Shown in pieces: positions 17,531 to 26,934 of a DNA stretch of 64,000 nt; the first letter of the stretch is position 1; each line of letters begins with the position of its first letter. A model generated the notes under the pieces. That model made no database searches and was not told where the DNA came from. It saw only the letters and a list, made by a program, of their open reading frames with translations. The DNA lies in assembly GCF_019633745.1 (NCBI RefSeq), contig NZ_CP037968.1:2734789-2798788 (forward strand). Reading direction: 5' to 3'. The position numbers and the translations under genes were made by a program. This DNA comes from Methanofollis formosanus (GTDB lineage Archaea; Halobacteriota; Methanomicrobia; Methanomicrobiales; Methanofollaceae).

Positions 17531-18061
17531 ATGGGAGACTGGAAGAGGGCGATTGCCGCATTTCATGAGATCGGCTTTTCCCTGGATCGAGACGAGTTCG
17601 AGAGTAAACTCATCGGACAGAAAACCGTCTGTCTACTCCAGATCAAGGGGGTGGACTTTCGGTATCCTTTCGATCTGTATATCAGAGGTCCCTATTCGCC
17701 TGAGTTCACCGGAGATTATTATGCTCATTCTCAGGAATTTCGAGACCTGGAAACCGCCGTCTCCCTTTCCAGCGAAGAGATCGAGACGGTAAAATTTCTG
17801 GACGAACTCTTTCAGAAATCTCCGTCTCTTCTTGAGATCGGTGCAACCTATGCCCTGCTCGTAAGCCAGATGGGGAAGTCGCCTGTCGAAGCACTTCGGA
17901 TCGTGAAGCAGGAGAAAGGGTTTTATCGCGACACCCAGATCGCAAAAGGCGTCTCAAAAGTCAAGGAGTTTCTCTTCGAACCGGCGCAAAAAGACCTGGA
18001 ATGGCTGAAAGACGAGGTCGGGCCGATGCAGAAGGCGTCGATCCGGTCACTGAGGTACTGA
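17531..18061 (+). CDS. YwgA-like protein of unknown function
   Basis: Protein of 176 residues, soluble and mainly helical. The motif YIRGPYSPEF around residue 50 resembles the GPYSxEL signature of YwgA-like proteins, which are often encoded beside regulators or in defence-type neighbourhoods. ATG 17531 follows the previous TAG directly and has a near-perfect ribosome site (GGAGGTGAT, 17518-17526), so the two genes are co-translated. The middle and C-terminal regions (SLLEIGATYALLVSQ, FLFEPAQKDLEWLK) look like helical bundles. Function is unknown. Its position next to RloA-RloB may mean that this stretch is a small accessory island. Confidence 0.55.
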   Translation: MGDWKRAIAAFHEIGFSLDRDEFESKLIGQKTVCLLQIKGVDFRYPFDLYIRGPYSPEFTGDYYAHSQEFRDLETAVSLSSEEIETVKFLDELFQKSPSLLEIGATYALLVSQMGKSPVEALRIVKQEKGFYRDTQIAKGVSKVKEFLFEPAQKDLEWLKDEVGPMQKASIRSLRY

Positions 18062-18240
18062 GGGGGCCCCCCACCCTCCTGTCATTCCCCTCTTGAGGTG
18101 GCGGTTCGGTGGGAGAGTGACGTGTCGTCGTGTTTTCATCATCCCATAACTTTCCCATCTAAGGGATCTGAAATGGTGATGAACGAAACGGAAAAAAGAG
18201 GATGAAGATCTCTACTTTTTGTGATCAATGAAATCTGATT

Positions 18241-18855
18241 TCAGGTCTGACAGTGATTATTAATGAACGAGATTGCTTCATCCACATTGGTAAATGGATT
18301 TGCGGCAGTGGAATAGAGATCATGGCCGATTCTGGTATGATAAAAACTGAGTCGTTGTGCATTTTGTATTGCAAATGCTTCCTTTTCCTTTAATGAAGAG
18401 TAGATCTCTATCACGTTTGGCTTTTCATACGCTCTCTCGTGTTTCCTTAATTTCTCTATCGGTTCTCTGTTTGCAAGTCTCTCCTGATAATATTCATAAT
18501 GGAGTAAAAACCAGAACTCAAAATCTGGATTTGAAATAATAAGATGCATATAACCCGGCATTTTTGTTATTGCTCTTCTGAGATCCTCATTATCAGCAGT
18601 ATCCATATCAAAAACACAAAAAACTCTATCATTTTGATTCAGACCATAGTCATTTCGAGAGAAGTAACGCTTGATATAATTGACTGATTTTACCGCACTT
18701 TTTATGTTTGTGGGGATCAGTTCGACTGATAAATTCCTATTCCTGGGAAGGTCTTTCTTTTTCAGATCGAAGTAATTGATTTCTGTTTTTCCATCGGAAA
18801 AAATAAAAATTCGGATCCTTTTTGAAAGCCCTCGGGATGTTCGGTATCTCGCCAT
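18241..18855 (-). CDS. rloB: RloB-like protein (AbiL-type abortive-infection partner)
   Basis: Protein of 204 residues with the RloB pattern: an N-terminal SDGKTEINYF, where the Glu is the expected first acidic residue of a Toprim-like fold; then VFDMDTADNE, supplying the Asp-x-Asp pair; and NPDFEFWFLLHYEYY. RloB is the second subunit of the RloA-RloB (AbiL) phage-resistance pairs, where it is thought to be a nuclease-like effector. It starts two bases after the RloA stop. The gene is clearly AT-richer than its surroundings and uses AT-ending codons, which fits recent transfer. Confidence 0.8.
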   Translation of the reverse strand: MARYRTSRGLSKRIRIFIFSDGKTEINYFDLKKKDLPRNRNLSVELIPTNIKSAVKSVNYIKRYFSRNDYGLNQNDRVFCVFDMDTADNEDLRRAITKMPGYMHLIISNPDFEFWFLLHYEYYQERLANREPIEKLRKHERAYEKPNVIEIYSSLKEKEAFAIQNAQRLSFYHTRIGHDLYSTAANPFTNVDEAISFINNHCQT

Positions 18856-18857
18856 CC

Positions 18858-20117
18858 TTAAAATCCCCTGTCAACAATGTCAGGCAATCCCCCATAACGC
18901 CCTGTGAAATACGCTTTTTCAAGGGACCGATCAACTCGCCCCTCAAAGTCGTACAGTGAGTACAGATCGGTATTTTTTGTGTCTTTCTTCTTCTCAGTGA
19001 ACCAGATCTGCTCTCTTCTGAAGAAATCAGATGAAAGAATCCTGGTGTTGTGCGTCGTGACGATCAACTGCGAATTGGCTTTATTGTACTCTTCATCATG
19101 AAAGATCTTCAGGAGATACATGATCAGATCAGGATGCAGACTGGTGTCGAATTCATCAAATACCAGCACCCTCTGATGATTCTCAAACGAGTCCAGAAGA
19201 ATGCCAAGGATCTTGAAGAACAGATTGGTTCCTGCAGATTCAAACTTTGAAAAGTCATTGATTATTTCCAGACCGTCGTCTCTTATGTGAATACTTTTTA
19301 ATTCATTTTTTATGATGTCACCATCATTTATTTTTCTATTTTCACTTTTTTCGATTACATTTAGAATATATTCGGGAATCTCAGACCGGTTCACTTTTAT
19401 TTTATTGCTGGATAGATCAGAAATATCGAAATCAGCATATTTCAGAATCTTTAAGATTTTTTCTTTATTTTCTTTGGATTTATCCATATAATCAATGGCA
19501 ATATCTGCAGGAATCCTTGAAAGATGTTCGAAATAATTTAGGTTAATATTAAACCACTCAAATGCCGGCCCAAACGGTTTATACTCGTTGTTAGCCTTTG
19601 AGAGAAACAGAACATTACTTCCGGTATGTTTGAAGAGTCCCTTCAGTTCATCTTCATCATCAAATGCTTCCAGCGTATCTCTATTTCGTTGAAAGACACA
19701 GTGTTCATGTTTTCCTTGAAAGTAACTGAGTTCTTCAGAAATGATCTCTTCTGCATTGTATGAAAAAGAATATTTATACTCGGTATTATTGTTTATAAAA
19801 TCAAGTTCAAATCTCGTAGGTTTCCCTTCATAGTCGGCACTCAGTACAAACGGGAAATAGGGTAATTTATCTCCTTTGTTTAGTCGATTGGATTCGACGA
19901 CAATGTATTTGATCAAGTCGAGGGCACGGATCTGATTGGTCTTGCCTGATGCGTTTGCACCGTAAATTATGCAACTTTTCAGCAGTTTTGTAACGTTTGG
20001 ATTATCCTCTACTTTTATCAGATTATAGTTTTTTTTCCTCTCTTTGGAGGTTAACATACTGAGTGTCGTTTTTTCGGAGATGGACCGAAAATTTTCGACA
20101 CTATATTCGATCAGCAT
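18858..20117 (-). CDS. rloA: RloA-like AAA ATPase (AbiL-type abortive infection)
   Basis: ATPase of 419 residues of the ABC/SMC-like RloA family. The N-terminal strand is MLIEYSVENFRSI, Walker A is YGANASGKTNQ near residue 53, and Walker B with the following D-loop region is LVFDEFDTSLHPDL near residue 320. THNTRILSS is the H-loop. With RloB it forms a two-gene antiphage unit in which the ATPase is the likely sensor. It is strongly AT-rich compared with both sides. A perfect 12-base-arm palindrome lies 36 bases upstream of its start, in its probable promoter. Confidence 0.85.
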   Translation of the reverse strand: MLIEYSVENFRSISEKTTLSMLTSKERKKNYNLIKVEDNPNVTKLLKSCIIYGANASGKTNQIRALDLIKYIVVESNRLNKGDKLPYFPFVLSADYEGKPTRFELDFINNNTEYKYSFSYNAEEIISEELSYFQGKHEHCVFQRNRDTLEAFDDEDELKGLFKHTGSNVLFLSKANNEYKPFGPAFEWFNINLNYFEHLSRIPADIAIDYMDKSKENKEKILKILKYADFDISDLSSNKIKVNRSEIPEYILNVIEKSENRKINDGDIIKNELKSIHIRDDGLEIINDFSKFESAGTNLFFKILGILLDSFENHQRVLVFDEFDTSLHPDLIMYLLKIFHDEEYNKANSQLIVTTHNTRILSSDFFRREQIWFTEKKKDTKNTDLYSLYDFEGRVDRSLEKAYFTGRYGGLPDIVDRGF

Positions 20118-20152
20118 ATTGTGTACTATCCAGTGATGCTTGATAAAAGTAT

Positions 20153-20179
20153 CGATTCTACGAAAACTTCGTAGAATCG
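20153..20179. promoter_or_regulatory. Perfect 12-base-arm palindrome upstream of rloA
   Basis: CGATTCTACGAA and TTCGTAGAATCG are separated by AAC. It lies just upstream of the rloA start on the opposite side from any other gene. It is a candidate operator or an island boundary. It lacks a T-run, so a terminator is less likely. Confidence 0.5.
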
Positions 20180-20310
20180 TGTGTGTATGCGCTGTCGGTT
20201 TCCCATATACAAACCGGTTGAGATCACCATCTAGAGTGGTTGATTGCCTCCCTTGCAGCGCTTCAAAGCCTACATTTTTGAGTTATGTCTGGATCCGGTG
20301 GGGCTCTCCA

Positions 20311-20751
20311 TCACCCCTCAGAAAAGATCCCCTCAAGAATCCCCGGCGGATACCGCCTGATCCCGATCCTGAACACTCCCTCGTCCAGGGGTTTGACATG
20401 TACCATATAGGTGCCGTCCTCCCTCACCCTGAACTCCGGTTTGTACGGGAGGTAGTCGTGTTCGGGACGCATCAGGTCGAAAGTATCGTCGAAGACGACA
20501 TACGGGCCTTTGTGGACCAGGACGCTGATCCTTTCCGGGCCGCCATAGCACTCGACAACCCAGATCTCGTATCTCGCGTTGGTGACGAGGTCCACCTCAT
20601 ACCCGGACTCGTATCTGACCTCCGCCCCCAGGACAAACTCTCCGCCGTCGATCGACGGGAGGACGCCGTAGATGAACGCGGTCAGCAGCAGCAGGAGGAG
20701 AAGAGAACCTATGGTGTCGTCCTTCGATCCGTCGGAGGTACCCAGATGCCA
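20311..20751 (-). pseudogene. Secreted or membrane-anchored small protein lacking a usable start
   Basis: An open frame encodes a hydrophobic segment (TIGSLLLLLLLTAFIYGVL) and then a beta-rich domain with RYEIWVVECYGG, HKGPYVVFDDTFDL and GTYMVHVKPLDEG. This is the pattern of a short exported protein. No ATG, GTG or TTG precedes the hydrophobic segment in this frame. TGA at 20752-20754 closes it, and the only ATG (ATG TGG GCG) lies three codons further upstream across that stop. Either a mutation has broken the start region or an unusual start such as CTG is used. A GTG at 20595 would yield only a truncated domain. No family recognised. Confidence 0.45.
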
Positions 20752-20845
20752 TCACGCCCACATGGGCGATCGGAGGAACTCGAAATAAAAATTCCCGACA
20801 TAAAATATAGAAACTATGGGTGCCTGAAAAAACGGGAGGGCGCCC

Positions 20846-21322
20846 TCACCTCCCGTACAGCACGTAGGTGTCCCCGTACTGGACGACGTGCCCCTCCATC
20901 GCGTCCAGAAGCGCCTTCTTCTTCGCTCCGGCCGGCAGGTCGAGGTCGGCGTCCAGGCCGAAGACCCGGAACTGGTAGCGGTGCTGCTCGCCCCGCGGCG
21001 GGCACGGGCCGCTGTACCCGACCTTGCCGAAGGAGTTCTCCCCCTGCCGTGCGGAGAAGGGGAAGGCGATCTCGGCGTCCTTCGCGATCGCCTCAGGAAT
21101 GATCCGCACCGGCTCGATGTTCCACATCAGCCAGTGGGTGAACCCCCCGCCGCCCGGCGAGTCCGGGTCGTCGGCGATGAGGGCAAGCGATTTGGTCCGG
21201 TCGATGTCCACGCCTCCCAGACCGATCGCCGGCGAGACGTCCTCGCCGTCGCAGGTGTAGTTGGGCGGGAGTTTCAGGACGGCGATCTTGACACTCAGTT
21301 TTGTGACCGTTTTTCCGATCAT
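20846..21322 (-). CDS. YbhB/YbcL family protein (Raf kinase inhibitor-like, PEBP fold)
   Basis: Protein of 158 residues with the bacterial/archaeal PEBP signature: YTCDGEDVSPAIGL, SLALIADDPDSPGGGGFTHW, MWNIEP, GYSGPCPPRGEQHRYQFRVF and a C-terminal VLYGR. The fold binds small anionic ligands through the conserved Asp-Pro-Asp and His. Its cellular role in archaea is not established. ATG 21322 with a G-rich site just before it gives the normal family start. An upstream in-frame start would overlap the divergent MFS gene. It is divergently oriented to that gene, with about 115 bases between starts. Confidence 0.92.
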   Translation of the reverse strand: MIGKTVTKLSVKIAVLKLPPNYTCDGEDVSPAIGLGGVDIDRTKSLALIADDPDSPGGGGFTHWLMWNIEPVRIIPEAIAKDAEIAFPFSARQGENSFGKVGYSGPCPPRGEQHRYQFRVFGLDADLDLPAGAKKKALLDAMEGHVVQYGDTYVLYGR

Positions 21323-21438
21323 GTTCGGTCCCCCGCACTCCCATCCGTACCGGCGATTAATATACCTTCTGCACCCATGGCGAAGGATGATGAGGTCGGA
21401 GAACATATGAACTATGGAATTTTGTTCCGGTCGATAAC

Positions 21439-22851
21439 GTGAAACCACCCTTCTCTCTCAACGACCCGCGGTACCATCTCGCCGCCCTCTTCATCCTCTG
21501 CATCACCGTCGCCGCCACGATGTTCACCGAGGCGATGATCACCCCGGCGCTCCCGGTGATCCAGGACGAGTTCGGGGTCTCGGGCGTCTGGACCTCGTGG
21601 GTGCTGATGATCGTCCTCCTCGTCGGGGCGATCGTCACCCCGGTCATCGGCAAGTGCGGCGACCTCTACGGGAAGAAACGGATGATGCTCCTCTGCCTCG
21701 GGGTCTACCTCGTCGGCGTCTTTGCGAGCGGATGGGCTCCAGACATCTGGTCGCTCATCTTTTTCCGGGCGCTGCAGGGTGCGGGCCTGGGGCTCTTCCC
21801 GCTGGGCTACGCCCTGATCAGGGAGCAGTTCCCCGAAGAGAAGGTGCCGGTCGCGATCGGGACCATCGCCGCGATGTTTGGCGCAGGTGCGTTTGTCGGG
21901 ATGTTCGTCGGTTCCTGGATCATCGAGCATGTCGGGTGGCGGATGACCTTCCATGTGGTCACGCCGGTGGTGGTGCTCCTCTTCCTGGCGATGGCCATCG
22001 TCATCCTCCCCTCGCCCGTGGCCGGGAGGGCCGCGATCGACCGGAAGGGCCTGGCCACCCTCACCGGCGGGCTCCTCACCCTGGTCCTCGCCCTCACGAT
22101 GGGCGGGCAGGTCGGGTGGGCCTCGCCCGAGGTGCTTCTCTGCGTCGTGCTCACCGTCGGCTTCGGTGCGGTCTTCGTGCGGACCGAGCAGGTGGTCCCC
22201 GACCCGGTGGTCGACCTCGGGATGATCAGGAACCCGCCGGTGCTCATCGCCCTGGCGGTCGGGTTCTTCGTCTGCATGATCTCGTTCATCATCATCCAGA
22301 CACTCCCCTACCTCATCGAGAGCCCGACCGGCCTCGGGCTCTCCAGGCTGACCGTGGGGCTCGTGATGATGCCGGGGGCGATCGCCGACATGATCTGCGG
22401 GCCGCTCACCGGGATGCTGATCAGGCGGCGGGGCATGCGGGCCGCCATGATCCTCGGCACCTCGGTCGTGGCGGCGGGAGCGGCCTGTTACCTCTTCCTC
22501 CCGCTCTCGGTCGCCTCGCTCGTCGTCGCCGGGCTCGTGTACAATGCCGGGATGTCGGTCGCCCTCACCGCGAACACCATCATCGTCGTCGATTCGGTGC
22601 GGCCCGAGGAGACCGGGGTGGGGACCGCGGTCTACCACACCGTCCAGAACCTCGGCGGGATGATCGGCCCGATCATCGCCGGGATCTTCCTCACCCTCCA
22701 CACCACCGCGGTGCCGGGGTGGAGCGTGGAGGTGCCGACCGGGGATGCCTTCCTCGGGATCTTCGTCACGGTCATCTGCATCGCGGCCGTCGTCCTCCTC
22801 ATCGGCGGGCGGCTGCAGGACCCCAAACGCGACGGCGCCGGCCGGAGGTGA
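21439..22851 (+). CDS. MFS drug/solute transporter (DHA2, EmrB/QacA-like)
   Basis: Multi-helix membrane protein of 470 residues. The first helix TMFTEAMITPALPVIQDEF corresponds to the DHA2 motif. Motif A is GKCGDLYGKKRMM, and motif C-like glycines occur in FGAGAFVGMFVGSWII. The likely role is proton-coupled export of small toxic compounds. GTG 21439 begins the family's natural N-terminus; the ATGs slightly upstream are in closed frames. The gene stands alone, and the downstream gap to 23376 contains only repeat DNA. Confidence 0.9.
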   Translation: MKPPFSLNDPRYHLAALFILCITVAATMFTEAMITPALPVIQDEFGVSGVWTSWVLMIVLLVGAIVTPVIGKCGDLYGKKRMMLLCLGVYLVGVFASGWAPDIWSLIFFRALQGAGLGLFPLGYALIREQFPEEKVPVAIGTIAAMFGAGAFVGMFVGSWIIEHVGWRMTFHVVTPVVVLLFLAMAIVILPSPVAGRAAIDRKGLATLTGGLLTLVLALTMGGQVGWASPEVLLCVVLTVGFGAVFVRTEQVVPDPVVDLGMIRNPPVLIALAVGFFVCMISFIIIQTLPYLIESPTGLGLSRLTVGLVMMPGAIADMICGPLTGMLIRRRGMRAAMILGTSVVAAGAACYLFLPLSVASLVVAGLVYNAGMSVALTANTIIVVDSVRPEETGVGTAVYHTVQNLGGMIGPIIAGIFLTLHTTAVPGWSVEVPTGDAFLGIFVTVICIAAVVLLIGGRLQDPKRDGAGRR

Positions 22852-22879
22852 ACGCCGAAGGGCGGCACCACCCTCTTCG

Positions 22880-23133
22880 GGATCGTCCCTCGCCTTCCCT
22901 GCACTATCTTCATCCCGGGGGTTCCGGGGGCAGCGCCCCCGGCGCGAGGGTATGGGAAGGCGTGATGATCCGACATGCCGCCCTCATCGCACGATCTTTC
23001 CTGCCGTCTCGCGAGAAGATAGCCGAGGGGCGGCGATGGAACAAGGCCTCCATCGATTCTTCAGTCTTGAAAAGAGAGCGATCAAGCGACGAGAAATTTT
23101 CATCCCGCATGCCTGAGCGTAGCGCTCATGCCG
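22880..23133 (+). repeat. Palindromic element pair with conserved flank
   Basis: A reverse hairpin part (CCCGGGGGTTCCGGGGGC, then GCGCCCCCGGCGCGAG) is followed by a short-core element: CATGCCGCCCTC, TCTCGCGAGAAGATAG (core at 23007-23016), GGGGCGGCGATGG. Then comes the flank with CTTGAAAAGAGAGCG and GACGAGAAATTTTCATCCCG. The flank matches the one after the element at 16.2 kb. Confidence 0.65.
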
Positions 23134-23376
23134 AATTCAATACACTCCTTTTTCCCAACCCCGAAACCCCGCCGGCCACCCCGCCGTTCGGTTTCGACCG
23201 CCGTCCCGAAATTTCCTTGAAAACCCCCCTCTTCCCGAAAAGAGTTCGGCGCTCCTTGATTGCCGCCGAACCGCAGAATTTTTAGGAGTAAATGCGTCAT
23301 GCCCCCCGTCTCGTTGCAGCATCGACGAAACCGGCCGGGTATCAATCGCATCTGAACAAATCAAGAGGGAATTCTT

Positions 23377-25164
23377 GTGAAAAACAGCGATAAAAAAGGG
23401 ATTCCATGGCTCTTTGAACTTGCAGGCAGGCACCGCGTCCTGATCGTGACGGCATGCATCCTGTCTGCGATCAGTGCCGTGCTCTCCCTGGCCCCGTATA
23501 TCTGTATCTGGTATGTGGTCAGGGACGTCTTTGCTGCATGGCCCGACCTCTCCGCCGCCGCCGGCGTCACCTGGTACGGCTGGCTGGCGGTCGGGTTTGC
23601 CCTGCTCAGCGTTGTGCTCTACTTCGCCGCGTTGATGTGCTCCCACCTGGCGGCGTTCCGCGTCGAGAAGAACATGAGAAAAGAGGCGATGCACACGATC
23701 GTCACCCTGCCCCTGGGCTTCTTCGACCAGCACACCAGCGGCCGCATGAGAAAGATCATCGACGACAACGCCTCGATCACGCACACCTTCATGGCACACC
23801 TCCTGCCCGACCTTGCCGGTGCGGTGGTGATGCCGTTCGCCATCCTGGCCCTGCTCTTTGTCTTCGACTGGAGACTGGGTCTCGTGAGCCTCATCCCGCT
23901 TGTCGTGAGCGTCTACTATCTCAAGCAGATGATGGGGGGCGATCGGAGTTCGATCCAGAAATACATGGACGCCCTGGAAGAGATGAACACCGAGGCCGTC
24001 GAATATGTGCGCGGCGTCCCGGTGGTCAAAGTCTTCCAGCAGACGGTGTACTCGTTCAAAAATTTCCATCAGTCCATTCGGAACTACAAAGAGTGGGTGC
24101 TGGATTATGCGATCCGGTGCCGCTCGCCGATGACGAAATACACCATCGCCCTCAACGGAACCTTCGTCCTGCTGGTCCCGGCCGGGTTGCTGCTCATCGC
24201 GCACGCCCCCGACTACCAGGCCTTCCTCCTGAACCTGATCTTCTACATCCTCTTCACGCCGGTCTGTGCGGTGATGATGAACAAGGTCATGCGTCTGGCA
24301 GAAGGGTATTTTGTCGCGATGGAAGCGGTAAACCGTGTCGGCGGACTCCTGGACGACGACCCTCTCCCCGAACCCGCCCGCCCCCGGCAACCGAAAGGCC
24401 GTTCGGTCGCCTTCAAGAACGTCTCGTTCGCCTATCCGGGGAGCGAGAAGAAGGCGGTCGGGAACGTCAGTTTCGAGATCCCCGAAGGGAAGACCTATGC
24501 GCTGGTCGGGCCATCGGGCGGAGGGAAAACCACCATTGCAAGTCTCATCCCCCGCTTCTGGGACGTGCAGGAGGGCGCGGTCGAGGTGGGCGGCGCGGAC
24601 GTCAGGCAGATGGCGTCCGACCACCTGATGGACCAGGTTGCGTTCGTGTTCCAGAACGCCCGCCTCTTCAAGACGAGCATCCTGGAGAATATCCGGTTTG
24701 CCAGACCTGGTGCCGACCGCGAGGAAGTACTCCGGGCGGCAGAACTGGCCCGGTGCACCGAGATCCTCGACAAATTCCCGCAGGGCCTCGACACCGTCGT
24801 CGGGACAGACGGGGTGTATCTCTCCGGCGGCGAACAGCAGCGTATCGCCCTGGCCCGTGCGATCCTCAAGGACGCCCCTATCATCGTCCTGGACGAGGCA
24901 ACGGCATTTGCGGATCCCGAGAACGAGTACCAGATCCAGCGCGCCTTTGAGAAACTGACCGAAAACAAGACCGTGCTGATGATCGCCCACCGGCTCTCGT
25001 CGGTGCGCAACGCGGACCGCATCCTGGTCGTCAAGGACGGCGAGGTGAAAGAAGAGGGAATCCACGCCGAACTCCTTGCACAGAACGGTTTGTATGCAGA
25101 GATGTGGCGCGAATACCGGCACTCCGTAGAATGGAGAGTGGGAAAGGAGGAAAGTCATGCGTAA
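23377..25164 (+). CDS. ABC exporter half-transporter, first subunit
   Basis: Type I exporter of 595 residues: six membrane helices (about residues 20-300), then an ATPase. Walker A is GPSGGGKTT near residue 377, the signature LSGGEQQR near 480, and Walker B IIVLDEATAFADPENE. The ATAFADPENE form is characteristic of the IrtA/YbtP-like exporters often tied to siderophores or peptides, though the substrate cannot be inferred here. It starts at GTG 23377 and overlaps the next gene by 8 bases, so the two subunits are made together and form a heterodimer. No iron-box or maturation gene is adjacent. Confidence 0.9.
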   Translation: MKNSDKKGIPWLFELAGRHRVLIVTACILSAISAVLSLAPYICIWYVVRDVFAAWPDLSAAAGVTWYGWLAVGFALLSVVLYFAALMCSHLAAFRVEKNMRKEAMHTIVTLPLGFFDQHTSGRMRKIIDDNASITHTFMAHLLPDLAGAVVMPFAILALLFVFDWRLGLVSLIPLVVSVYYLKQMMGGDRSSIQKYMDALEEMNTEAVEYVRGVPVVKVFQQTVYSFKNFHQSIRNYKEWVLDYAIRCRSPMTKYTIALNGTFVLLVPAGLLLIAHAPDYQAFLLNLIFYILFTPVCAVMMNKVMRLAEGYFVAMEAVNRVGGLLDDDPLPEPARPRQPKGRSVAFKNVSFAYPGSEKKAVGNVSFEIPEGKTYALVGPSGGGKTTIASLIPRFWDVQEGAVEVGGADVRQMASDHLMDQVAFVFQNARLFKTSILENIRFARPGADREEVLRAAELARCTEILDKFPQGLDTVVGTDGVYLSGGEQQRIALARAILKDAPIIVLDEATAFADPENEYQIQRAFEKLTENKTVLMIAHRLSSVRNADRILVVKDGEVKEEGIHAELLAQNGLYAEMWREYRHSVEWRVGKEESHA

Positions 25165-26902
25165 ATATCTACAGAATCGGTTCGCGCTCAGCGAACAGGG
25201 CGCAAAGGACCTCATCAAAGGGAGTCTGTACTGTGCCCTTGCCGACATCAGTCTGATGGCGCCCCTGGGTCTTCTGGTCCTCCTCCTGGATGCCCTCCTG
25301 AAACCGATCTTCGGGGCGCCGGCGAGTCAGCCGCCCGACATCGTGCTCTACACGGTGCTGGGCGTGCTCATCCTGGGATTAATGTACGTCTGCCACTGGT
25401 ACCAGTATACCAGCGTCTTCGTCGCCACCTATGCCGAGAGTGCGACGCGCCGGATCTCGCTGGCAGAGAAACTGCGGCACCTGCCGCTGTCGTACTTCGG
25501 GAAGAAAGACCTCTCTGACCTGACCAACACCGTCATGGGCGACTGTGCCGAGCTGGAGCATGCGTTCTCGCATGCGATCCCGCAGCTGATCGGCGCGAGC
25601 ATCTCGACGCTCCTGGTCGGGATCGGGCTGCTGGTCTTTGACTGGCAGATGGGCCTGGCCCTGCTCTGGGTGATACCGGTCGCCCTGATGATCATCCTCG
25701 GTTCGAAGAGAGTACACAAGAGTGGGGTCGAGAAGCATTACCGCGCAAAGCGTGCCTGTGCGGACGGGATCCAGGAGTGCCTGGAGACGGTGCAGGAGAT
25801 CAAGGCCTACAACCGGGAAGAGGCCTATCTTGCCGGTCTGGACCGGAAACTGGACGAGGCCGAGAGGGCACAGATCTCGTCGGAGTTCACCGCGGGGGTG
25901 TTTGTCAAGAGTGCGGAGATGGTCCTGAAACTGGGACTGGCGACCGTGGTCCTGGTCGGGAGCAGTCTGCTGATCGCCGGCCAGACCGATCTGCTGACCT
26001 TCCTGATCTTCATGATCGCGGCGTCCAGGATCTATGATCCCCTCTCCGGGGTCATCGCGAATATCGCGGAGATCATCCATGTCGATGTCCGCATCGATCG
26101 GATGAACGAGATCATGCGTCACCCGGTGCAGGAGGGTGTCGAGGAGTATTCGACGAAGGGCTACGATATCGTCTTCGATCATGTGGGCTTCTCCTATAAC
26201 GAGGGCGAGAAGGTGCTAAACGACGTCTCGTTCACCGCGAGACAGGGCGAGGTGACGGCGCTGGTCGGGCCCTCGGGCGGCGGGAAGAGCACGGCGACGA
26301 AACTCGCGGCCAGGTTCTGGGATGTCGACCGCGGGACGATCACGCTCGGGGGCGTGGATATCTCGACGGTCGATCCCGAAGCGCTGCTGAGAAACTATGC
26401 CATCGTCTTCCAGGACGTCGTGCTCTTCAACGGCACGGTGATGGAGAATATCAGGCTCGGGAGAAGGGACGCGACCGACGAAGAAGTGATGGCGGCGGCG
26501 AAGGCGGCGATGTGCGATGAGTTCGTCTCCCGCCTGCCGCAGGGGTACCGGACGGTCATCGGGGAGAACGGGTCGACGTTGTCCGGCGGTGAACGCCAGC
26601 GGATCTCCATCGCACGGGCGTTGCTCAAGGACGCACCGGTCGTCCTGCTGGACGAGGCGACGGCGTCGCTGGATGTCGAGAATGAGACGAAGATCCAGAC
26701 CGCCCTCTCGCGGTTGATCGAAGATAAGACCGTGCTGGTCATCGCCCATCGGATGCGGACGGTCGCGAATGCCGACAGGATCGTCGTGCTGGACGGCGGG
26801 TATGTGGCACAGCAGGGCACGTCGGACGAGTTGCTCAAGCAGGGAGGGCTGTATAAGCATATGGTCGGTCTGCAGCGCCAGAGTATGGAGTGGTCGATCT
26901 GA
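25157..26902 (+). CDS. ABC exporter half-transporter, second subunit
   Basis: Partner of the preceding subunit, 581 residues, with the same layout: membrane domain to about residue 330, Walker A GPSGGGKST near 370, signature LSGGERQR and Walker B VVLLDEATASLDVENE. A strong ribosome site, AAAGGAGGAAA, precedes ATG 25157 inside the end of the first gene. Both ATP sites look catalytically complete, so either could hydrolyse ATP. Downstream DNA is the inverted repeat array. Confidence 0.9.
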   Translation: MRKYLQNRFALSEQGAKDLIKGSLYCALADISLMAPLGLLVLLLDALLKPIFGAPASQPPDIVLYTVLGVLILGLMYVCHWYQYTSVFVATYAESATRRISLAEKLRHLPLSYFGKKDLSDLTNTVMGDCAELEHAFSHAIPQLIGASISTLLVGIGLLVFDWQMGLALLWVIPVALMIILGSKRVHKSGVEKHYRAKRACADGIQECLETVQEIKAYNREEAYLAGLDRKLDEAERAQISSEFTAGVFVKSAEMVLKLGLATVVLVGSSLLIAGQTDLLTFLIFMIAASRIYDPLSGVIANIAEIIHVDVRIDRMNEIMRHPVQEGVEEYSTKGYDIVFDHVGFSYNEGEKVLNDVSFTARQGEVTALVGPSGGGKSTATKLAARFWDVDRGTITLGGVDISTVDPEALLRNYAIVFQDVVLFNGTVMENIRLGRRDATDEEVMAAAKAAMCDEFVSRLPQGYRTVIGENGSTLSGGERQRISIARALLKDAPVVLLDEATASLDVENETKIQTALSRLIEDKTVLVIAHRMRTVANADRIVVLDGGYVAQQGTSDELLKQGGLYKHMVGLQRQSMEWSI

Positions 26903-26934
26903 CCGGGAAGGTCATGTCGAGATCCCGGGCGCGC

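Noticed and set aside
20200-20275. A tRNA-like stretch (TGGTTGATTGCCTCCC, then TTGCAG)
   Set aside because: It resembles a D-arm and anticodon loop but the anticodon stem does not pair on the 3' side and no T-arm or acceptor follows. At most a fragment.
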